From an uncultured Oscillospiraceae bacterium (GTDB taxonomy: Bacteria; Bacillota; Clostridia; Oscillospirales; Acutalibacteraceae), in assembly GCA_900552925.1 (NCBI GenBank), contig USBH01000048.1, forward strand, positions 1 through 9,749: DNA of 9,749 nt. Reading direction: 5' to 3'. The translations under genes were made by a program, and so were the position numbers. How positions within the stretch are numbered: position 1 is the stretch's first letter; each line of letters begins with the position of its first letter. Below the pieces are notes generated by a model, which did not search any database, was not told the DNA's origin, and saw nothing but the letters and a program-made list of their open reading frames with translations. This document shows, one piece after another, positions 5,587 to 9,749 of this stretch.

Positions 5587-6468
5587 ATGGATCGAACCGC
5601 ATTTGACAGCCAGGCCCGCGCATTCCGCACGCTGAACATTCGCGCCGTGCAGGACGGCCGGCCCGTATTCCGCGCGGATTACGACGAGGAGATCCGCCGG
5701 AACCAGTATTCCGTCACGAAGAGCTTTACGAGCGCCGCAGTCGGCATCGCCGCCGGCGAGGGGCTGCTCCGGCTCGACGAGCGGCTCGTCGACGCTTTCC
5801 CGGCAGAGCTTCCGGCGCACGTGTGCGAAAATCTGGAGCGCGCCACGGTCCGCGACCTGCTGACCATGTGTCTCGGGCAGGACAAGGGGTTCCTGATGGG
5901 CGGCCAGCGCCCCTTTTTAAAGGAAAGGGACTGGGTGCGCATCTGCCTCGCCCAGCCGTTCCCGTACGCGCCGGGCGAGAAGTTCCGGTACAACAACGCC
6001 GGCCCGTACCTCGCCGGCGTGCTTGTCCAGCGCCGCGCGGGCTGCACGCTCGACAAATACCTGACGCCGCGCCTGTTCGAGCCGCTCGGCATCGTCGCGC
6101 CGACCTGGGAGACCGACCCGCTCGGCTATTCCTTCGGCGCGGGCGGGCTGTTCCTCTGCGTTTCGGAACTGCTGCGCTTCGGCGAGCTGCTGCTGGCCGG
6201 CGGCAAGTGGAACGGCCGCCAGCTTATCCCGGCCGATTACGTGGCCGCGGCCACCGCAAAGCAGGTGGAAAACGGTGCGGACGGGTACGGCTATCTGTTC
6301 TGGCGCGGCGCGCAGAATTCCTTCCGCGCCGACGGCAAATACGGCCAGTTCGCCATCGTGCTGCCCGACGACAACGCCGTGATCGCCGTGAACGCGGAGT
6401 GCCGCGAGCAGGGGCGGCTGCTCGATTTCCTGCTCGAGAACAAGGCAGGGATGCTCGCCGGCTTTTGA
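5587..6468 (+). CDS. Serine hydrolase, beta-lactamase/penicillin-binding-protein-like fold
   Basis: A 293-residue enzyme of the beta-lactamase-related family (Pfam PF00144 type), which includes class C beta-lactamases, DD-peptidases and esterases. The nucleophile motif SxxK is Ser42-Val-Thr-Lys45 (YSVTKSF), the second motif is Tyr135-Asn-Asn137 (RYNNAGPYLAG), and GKYGQ (250-254) sits where the third KTG/HxG-type motif is expected. PLGI (166-169) and GAGGLFLCVSELLRFGELL are typical of the family. No signal peptide or membrane helix is seen, so it is probably a cytoplasmic esterase or amidase and not a drug-resistance beta-lactamase; the substrate is unknown. Start: ATG 5587 is chosen with AAGGAG 11 nt upstream; a GTG at 5575 overlaps that site. 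It has its own promoter and terminator and is a single-gene unit. Confidence 0.88.
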   Translation: MDRTAFDSQARAFRTLNIRAVQDGRPVFRADYDEEIRRNQYSVTKSFTSAAVGIAAGEGLLRLDERLVDAFPAELPAHVCENLERATVRDLLTMCLGQDKGFLMGGQRPFLKERDWVRICLAQPFPYAPGEKFRYNNAGPYLAGVLVQRRAGCTLDKYLTPRLFEPLGIVAPTWETDPLGYSFGAGGLFLCVSELLRFGELLLAGGKWNGRQLIPADYVAAATAKQVENGADGYGYLFWRGAQNSFRADGKYGQFAIVLPDDNAVIAVNAECREQGRLLDFLLENKAGMLAGF

Positions 6469-6535
6469 GCCCGCCGCGCACGAAGCGGATCCAGCCTTTA
6501 TGTAAAGCGCGCTTCCTTCACAAGTATATGGCGGC

Positions 6536-6570
6536 CGCGCCCCCGAAAGCCTCGGGGGCGCGATTTTTTT
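6536..6570 (+). terminator. Intrinsic terminator of the serine hydrolase gene
   Basis: CGCGCCCCCGA (6536-6546) and TCGGGGGCGCG (6552-6562) form a perfect 11-bp GC-rich stem around AAGCC, followed by A and seven T (6564-6570). It is directional: read on the minus strand no T-run follows. Confidence 0.95.
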
Positions 6571-6593
6571 GCGCCGGGCAGCGTCTTGTCCGC

Positions 6594-6622
6594 TTGACGT
6601 TTGCACCGCCGCGTTATACAAT
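6594..6622 (+). promoter_or_regulatory. Plus-strand promoter reading antisense into feoA
   Basis: TTGACG (6594-6599, 5 of 6) and TACAAT (6617-6622, 5 of 6) with 17 bp between them, placed right after the hydrolase terminator. The first plus-strand gene downstream is the TIM-barrel isomerase at 6991, so a transcript would have a leader of about 360 nt complementary to all of feoA. No better promoter for the isomerase is visible closer to it. Activity is not shown by sequence alone. Confidence 0.5.
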
Positions 6623-6632
6623 AATAGTATAA
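6614..6632. repeat. 19-bp dyad over the -10 box
   Basis: TTATAC (6614-6619) and GTATAA (6627-6632) are exact reverse complements 7 bp apart, covering the -10 of the plus-strand promoter. The position suits a repressor site. It does not clearly match a Fur or DtxR consensus. Confidence 0.4.
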
Positions 6633-6644
6633 AGCGGGAGGCGC

Positions 6645-6887
6645 TCAGGTACAAAGCTGGACGCCGTCCGAATCCTCCCGGCGCAGCGCGATCACCGCGC
6701 CGCGGATCAGGTAGGCCGCCGGGTCGCCGAGCGGGCTGACGCCCACGCATTCCACGCGGGTACCGGAAATCAGCCCGATGTCCTGCAATCGGCGGCGCAT
6801 CGCGCCCTGCGTCTCAATGGCGCGGACGACGGCGCTCTGGCCGCACTGCAGGGAGGAAAGCGCCCGCTGCTTTTCCGCTTGCTCCAT
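6645..6887 (-). CDS. feoA: FeoA-domain protein (ferrous iron transport accessory)
   Basis: An 80-residue SH3-like FeoA-domain protein. FeoA proteins are small cytoplasmic partners of the FeoB ferrous-iron permease. Family features are the opening LSSLQCGQSAVVRAI (10-24), the central MRRRLQDIGLISGTRVECV (30-48), the PLGDPAAYLIRG loop (52-63) and the closing ALRREDSDGVQL. The length is that of the domain alone. The start ATG 6887 is preceded by AAGGGGGA about 8 nt upstream. The gene stands alone in this window: no feoB lies between it and the serine hydrolase terminator downstream, although feoA and feoB are often adjacent. It is divergent from the TIM-barrel isomerase with a 103-bp gap. Function in iron transport is inferred from the family; isolated FeoA-domain proteins may have other roles. 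Confidence 0.88.
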   Translation of the reverse strand: MEQAEKQRALSSLQCGQSAVVRAIETQGAMRRRLQDIGLISGTRVECVGVSPLGDPAAYLIRGAVIALRREDSDGVQLCT

Positions 6888-6961
6888 AAAACATGTCCCC
6901 CTTTGCTCTGCTTTCCCAGTCTATGCGGGCGCGCTGTTTTTGGTGCATGCGGCCCTCCCGC

Positions 6962-6991
6962 AATATCCGATGAAGAAAGGTTTGATTCCAA
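6962..6991 (-). promoter_or_regulatory. Possible feoA promoter
   Basis: On the minus strand TTGGAA (6986-6991) and GATATT (6962-6967) are 18 bp apart, each 4 of 6 to consensus. It is the best match upstream of feoA in the divergent gap and overlaps the start of the isomerase gene. Weak evidence. Confidence 0.25.
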
Positions 6992-7845
6992 TGGCAATGA
7001 AAGTCGGCATTCAGCTCTATTCCGTGCGCGACGAAATGAAGAAGGACCCGGTCAACGCGATCCGTCAGGTCGCCGAAATCGGCTACAAGAACCTGGAATT
7101 CGCCAGCTCCAGCGCAGATACCGACCCGGGCGTCGGCTTCGGCGTCGATGCGGACACGATGGCCAAGCTGCTCGACGAGACCGGCGCGAAGATGGTCAGC
7201 GGCCACATCCGCCCGATCGACGAGAACACGATCGACGCGATCATCGCATACCACACCAGGATCGGCACAAAGTACCTCGGCCAGTCCGCCGATTTCTACA
7301 CGGGCTACGATCACCTGATGGAGCGCTGCGCCTATTACAACTGGGTGGGCGAAAAGCTCGCGGCGCACGGCATGCAGTTCCTCATCCACAACCACTACCA
7401 CGAGTTCCAGAAGCTGAACGGCAAGGAGATCCTGTACCACATCATGGACAACACGGACCCGAGATACGTCAGCTTTGAGCTGGACACCTTCTGGGCCATG
7501 CGCGGCGGCGCCGACCCGGTCGAGGTCATGAAGCGCCTCGGCGCGCGGCTGAAGCTCGTCCACCAGAAGGACTTCTCGAAGACCTCGACCTCTCCGGTCA
7601 ACCTCTGGACGGTCAAGGATCCGGAAACGCTCATCACCCGCGAGACGTTCGGCGAGGGCATGGACCCGAAGGACTTCTGCGAAATCGGCACCGGCATCAT
7701 GGACATCCAGACGATCATCGACACCGCGAACGCGCTCGGCGCCGAGTACATCGTCCTCGAGCAGGACCACACGCAGCTCACGCAGATGGAGAGCGTGCGC
7801 ATCAGCATGGACAGCTTCAAGAAGTTCTCCGGTCTCGACTGGTAA
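6991..7845 (+). CDS. Sugar isomerase/epimerase, xylose-isomerase-like TIM barrel
   Basis: A 284-residue protein of the AP-endonuclease-2/xylose-isomerase-like family (Pfam PF01261 type), which includes IolE, hydroxypyruvate isomerase, tagatose 3-epimerase and YcjR. MKVGIQLYSVRDEM (3-16) is the typical first strand. The metal site is visible as HNHYHEF (133-139, Glu138), ELDTFWA (163-169, Asp165), HQKD (191-194, His191) and LEQD (256-259, Glu257); EIGTGIMD (231-238) is also a family motif. It probably interconverts a free or phosphorylated sugar or keto-acid in the cytoplasm using a divalent metal; the substrate cannot be read. The start ATG 6991 is chosen with AAAGG 10 nt upstream; ATG 6997 and an in-frame ATG at 6970 without a ribosome binding site are alternatives. 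It is a single plus-strand gene ending in the terminator at 7917-7950. Confidence 0.9.
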   Translation: MAMKVGIQLYSVRDEMKKDPVNAIRQVAEIGYKNLEFASSSADTDPGVGFGVDADTMAKLLDETGAKMVSGHIRPIDENTIDAIIAYHTRIGTKYLGQSADFYTGYDHLMERCAYYNWVGEKLAAHGMQFLIHNHYHEFQKLNGKEILYHIMDNTDPRYVSFELDTFWAMRGGADPVEVMKRLGARLKLVHQKDFSKTSTSPVNLWTVKDPETLITRETFGEGMDPKDFCEIGTGIMDIQTIIDTANALGAEYIVLEQDHTQLTQMESVRISMDSFKKFSGLDW

Positions 7846-7916
7846 CGCACATCCGCATTTTCCGCAAAAGCGCCCGCCGCGCGGTGCTTTCGGCTGCGGG
7901 CGTCATATCCCAGACA

Positions 7917-7950
7917 AAAAGCCACAGGCCTTTACAGGTCTGCGGCTTTT
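7917..7950. terminator. Bidirectional intrinsic terminator
   Basis: Arms 7917-7931 and 7936-7950 (AAAAGCC... paired with ...GGCTTTT) form a 15-position stem with one mismatch and one G-T pair around TTAC. The plus strand continues TTTTCTCTTTTTCT and the minus strand ends in TTTTTG, so it serves both the isomerase from the left and the DUF6483-like gene from the right. A second GC-rich dyad, CGCCCGC/GCGGGCG (7871-7902), precedes it without a T-run. Confidence 0.85.
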
Positions 7951-7964
7951 CTCTTTTTCTGTCT

Positions 7965-8378
7965 TTATGCGTCGGGTACCGGTCCGTCTTCCCCGCCGGG
8001 CAGCGCGTGCAGCACATCCTCAAGCCCGTAGCGGCGGCAGACGTCCGTAAGCCCCGAAAGGATCTCGTCCCGCGGGAAATTCCGCGCTTCAAGCTCCGCA
8101 TCCGGCAGCGCATTCAGCGCGCTGTAGAAGCAGAGCGCCGCCGCCAGCCCGTCCCGGTCGTCCGGGTCGAGGCGCTCATAGAGCAGATCCTCCGCCGCGC
8201 ACAGCTCGCCCGCGCGGACCATGGCCAGCAGCGTTTCCGTGAGCTCCGCGCCCGGCGCACCGCTTTTCTGCTGCAAAACAATCTCCGCCCGGCGCGCCGG
8301 TGCTTTCCGGAACACCACGCGCGCCAGCGTCTCCGCGATGATCTCAATCTGGCGCATCAGCCAGTCCTGATGGTACAT
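7965..8378 (-). CDS. Small DUF6483-like protein of unknown function
   Basis: A 137-residue protein beginning MYHQDWLMRQIEIIAETLARVVF, which I associate with the DUF6483 family of short proteins common in Clostridia; no function is known to me. The chain is largely predicted helical, rich in Leu/Ala/Glu, with no signal peptide or membrane helix. It continues with repeat-like helices (ELTETLLAMVRAGELCAAED, then DGLAAALCFYSALNALPDAE) that recall TPR-like helical pairs and ends in GLEDVLHALPGGEDGPVPDA. The frame is open upstream into the enolase gene, but ATG 8378 with GGGGAGG 7 nt upstream is clearly the start. It lies 53 nt after enolase on the same strand and has its own promoter, so it may be read both alone and with eno. 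Confidence 0.8.
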   Translation of the reverse strand: MYHQDWLMRQIEIIAETLARVVFRKAPARRAEIVLQQKSGAPGAELTETLLAMVRAGELCAAEDLLYERLDPDDRDGLAAALCFYSALNALPDAELEARNFPRDEILSGLTDVCRRYGLEDVLHALPGGEDGPVPDA

Positions 8379-8406
8379 GCGCTCGCCTCCCCTGCATTCT
8401 GCTTCC

Positions 8407-8435
8407 AGTATAGCATGATGCGGCGCAGACGTCAA
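8407..8435 (-). promoter_or_regulatory. Promoter of the DUF6483-like gene, overlapping the enolase stop codon
   Basis: On the minus strand TTGACG (8430-8435) and TATACT (8407-8412) are separated by exactly 17 bp, and TGC directly before TATACT gives an extended -10. The TGA inside the -35 hexamer is the enolase stop codon. Predicted start near 8400 leaves a leader of about 22 nt, enough for the ribosome binding site. Confidence 0.75.
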
Positions 8436-9688
8436 TTCTCCCCGTACTGCTCGTCGAGGTCGTTTTCCAGCGCAATGCGCAGCAGCCGGTTGTACTTCGC
8501 CGTGCGGTCGCTGCGGCACGGCGCGCCCGACTTGATGAAGCCCGCATTCACCGCCACGGCGATGTCGGCGATCGTCGTGTCCTCGGTCTCGCCCGAGCGG
8601 TGGGAGAGGATCGTCTTCATGCCGTTGTCCCGCGCGAGTCCGATGGCCGTCAGCGTCTCCGTCAGCGTACCGATCTGGTTCGGCTTGACGAGCAGCGCGT
8701 TCGCGGCGCGGCGCTCGATGCCCTCGCGGATGCGCGCGGGGTTCGTCACGAACAGGTCGTCGCCGACGAGCATCGTCCGGTTCCCGATGCGCTCGGTCAG
8801 CGTCGTCCACGCCGGGAAATCCTCCTCGCCGAGCGGGTCCTCGACCGAGCGGATCGGGTATTTCTCGCAGAGCTTCTCCCAGTAGCCGATCATTTGCGCC
8901 GAAGAATAGCGCGTGCCGCGCTTCGGCAGCCGGTAGCCGTCCACCTCCGCCCACTCGCTCGAAGCCGCGTCCAGCGCGATCTTGACCGTATCGGTCGTGT
9001 AGCCGGCGGCCTCGATCGCTTCGAGGATCACCTCGATCGCGGCCTCGTCGCTGGCCAGGTCCGGCGCAAAGCCGCCCTCATCGCCGACTGCGACCGAAAG
9101 CGACCGGCTCTTGAGGATCCGCCCGAGTGCGTGGTAGACCTCCGCCCCCATGCGCAGCGCATCGGAAAAGCGCTTTGCGCCGACCGGCATGATCATGAAT
9201 TCCTGAATGTCGATGTTGTTCGACGCGTGTGCGCCGCCGTTCAGGATGTTCATCATCGGCACGGGCATGCGCCGGGCGTTCGCGCCGCCGAGGAAGCGGA
9301 ACAGCGGCTGCCGGTAATGCGCGGCCAGCGCCTTCGCCGCGGCGAGCGAAACCGCGAGCATCGCGTTGGCGCCGAGCTTTTCCTTGTTCTTCGTGTTGTC
9401 CAGCTCGATCAGGATGCGGTCCACCTCCTGCACCGTCACCTTCGGGATATGCTCGAGCACCGGCGCGATCGTCTCGGCGACGCCCGCAACGGCCTTCTGC
9501 ACGCCCTTGCCGCCGTACCGCTTTTTGTCGCCGTCCCGCTTTTCGTGCGCCTCGAACTTGCCGGTTGAAGCGCCCGACGGCGCGTTCGCCACGCCGATGG
9601 AGCCGTCGCTGAGCACAACGGTCGCGCCCACCGTCGGCGTGCCGCGGGAATCGAGCACCTCCGCCGCAAAAACCTTCTGGATTTTCAT
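8432..9688 (-). CDS. eno: Enolase (phosphopyruvate hydratase)
   Basis: A 418-residue glycolytic enzyme converting 2-phosphoglycerate to phosphoenolpyruvate in the cytoplasm, magnesium dependent. Family motifs in order: EVLDSRGTPTV (10-20), the mobile loop APSGASTG (36-43), MMNILNGGAHASNN, GDEGGFAPDL with the catalytic-loop Glu, metal ligands in SVEDPLGEEDF and VGDDLFVTN, the signature LLVKPNQIGTLTET with catalytic Lys335, SHRSGETEDT (362-371), and IKSGAPCRSDR with Lys386. All key residues appear present. Length is slightly below the usual 425-435. Several loops depart from the common form (GVANAPSGASTGKFEAHEKR, SGAPCRSDR), so a second, divergent paralogue in the genome is possible. The start is ATG 9688; the nine extra codons MYKRQVCGF in the longer open frame come partly from the adapter. 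Promoter and ribosome binding site are lost at the contig edge. Confidence 0.96.
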   Translation of the reverse strand: MKIQKVFAAEVLDSRGTPTVGATVVLSDGSIGVANAPSGASTGKFEAHEKRDGDKKRYGGKGVQKAVAGVAETIAPVLEHIPKVTVQEVDRILIELDNTKNKEKLGANAMLAVSLAAAKALAAHYRQPLFRFLGGANARRMPVPMMNILNGGAHASNNIDIQEFMIMPVGAKRFSDALRMGAEVYHALGRILKSRSLSVAVGDEGGFAPDLASDEAAIEVILEAIEAAGYTTDTVKIALDAASSEWAEVDGYRLPKRGTRYSSAQMIGYWEKLCEKYPIRSVEDPLGEEDFPAWTTLTERIGNRTMLVGDDLFVTNPARIREGIERRAANALLVKPNQIGTLTETLTAIGLARDNGMKTILSHRSGETEDTTIADIAVAVNAGFIKSGAPCRSDRTAKYNRLLRIALENDLDEQYGEN

Positions 9689-9700
9689 AAAGCCACACAC

Positions 9701-9749
9701 CTGTCTCTTATACACATCTGACGCTGCCGACGAATTAGACGGTGTAGAT
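9701..9749 (-). other. Nextera i5 adapter (library artefact)
   Basis: The reverse complement of the left-end block: mosaic end at 9701-9719, read-1 adapter at 9720-9733, index ATTAGACG (reverse of CGTCTAAT) at 9734-9741 and P5 sequence to 9749. Genomic sequence ends at 9700. The MYKRQ peptide at the front of the long enolase frame is the known translation of this adapter. Confidence 0.98.

Noticed and set aside
5823..6632. A 269-codon plus-strand frame inside the serine hydrolase gene
   Set aside because: It is Arg/Pro/Ala-rich, out of frame with the SxxK-containing protein, runs through the terminator hairpin, and has no start signal.
6621..6656. Minus-strand TTGTAC-N17-TATACT promoter-like match at the end of feoA
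   Set aside because: The -35 is poor, it would read antisense into the hydrolase terminator with no gene downstream on that strand, and the TATACT arises from the dyad that forms the plus-strand -10.
7965..8954. 329-codon minus-strand frame containing the DUF6483-like protein
   Set aside because: The upstream two thirds is out-of-frame enolase sequence; a clear ribosome binding site and promoter set the start at 8378.
8432..9715. Longer enolase frame beginning MYKRQVCGF
   Set aside because: The first codons are translated from the Nextera mosaic end; enolases begin at MKIQKVFAAEVLDSRG, at 9688.
1..9749. Terminal inverted repeats as a transposon, phage or linear-element end
   Set aside because: The repeats are exact commercial adapter with an index; there is no transposase, integrase or phage gene in the window.

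Overview
The window is 9,700-odd bases of chromosomal DNA from a Gram-positive bacterium. It is probably a member of the Clostridia of the kind seen in gut metagenomes (Oscillospiraceae/Ruminococcaceae-like). This is inferred from GC-rich coding sequence, strong AGGAGG-type ribosome binding sites, TTGACA-N17-TATAAT-type promoters, a lipoprotein solute-binding protein with a Ser/Gly/Glu linker, and sugar importer genes with no dedicated ATPase. No marker here fixes the genus. Both ends of the contig are untrimmed Illumina Nextera adapter (1-47 and 9701-9749, inverted to each other, same i5 index), so the edges are library artefacts and bases 48-9700 are the biology.

Left half (48-4655), all on the minus strand: a carbohydrate-uptake locus. 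Read in the direction of transcription it starts with a strong promoter (4899-4927) and a roughly 235-nt leader full of inverted repeats. Two CUT1-type permeases follow (LplB-like 3714-4655, YtcP/LplC-like 2801-3706), then a 99-nt gap with a GCAA-tetraloop stem-loop, then a large lipoprotein solute-binding protein (920-2701) whose C-terminus is a tandem EESSAT repeat. An intrinsic terminator (839-877) ends this unit. A glycoside hydrolase family 2 gene, beta-mannosidase-like and cut off by the contig end (48-661), follows with its own promoter and a palindromic operator candidate. No ATPase is present; transporters of this kind normally borrow a shared MsmX-type ATPase.

Middle (4656-5586): a 930-bp, AT-richer divergent intergenic region with several inverted repeats and no convincing gene. 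It separates the importer promoter from a plus-strand gene for a cytoplasmic serine hydrolase of the beta-lactamase/PBP-like fold (5587-6468), which has a near-consensus promoter and a textbook terminator (6536-6570).

Right half: a small FeoA-domain protein (6645-6887, minus) lies head to head with a xylose-isomerase-like TIM-barrel sugar isomerase/epimerase (6991-7845, plus). A good plus-strand promoter at 6594-6622 lies beyond the 3' end of feoA and would transcribe antisense through it. A bidirectional terminator (7917-7950) separates the isomerase from two minus-strand genes: a small DUF6483-like protein (7965-8378) with its own promoter embedded in the end of the preceding gene, and a complete enolase gene (8432-9688).

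The left half reads as uptake and cleavage of an oligosaccharide, with the TIM-barrel isomerase a possible but unproven downstream enzyme. I found no phage, transposon, CRISPR, toxin or defence system. The less ordinary signals are regulatory: the inverted-repeat-rich leader, the operator-like repeats, the intercistronic stem-loop and the antisense promoter over feoA.
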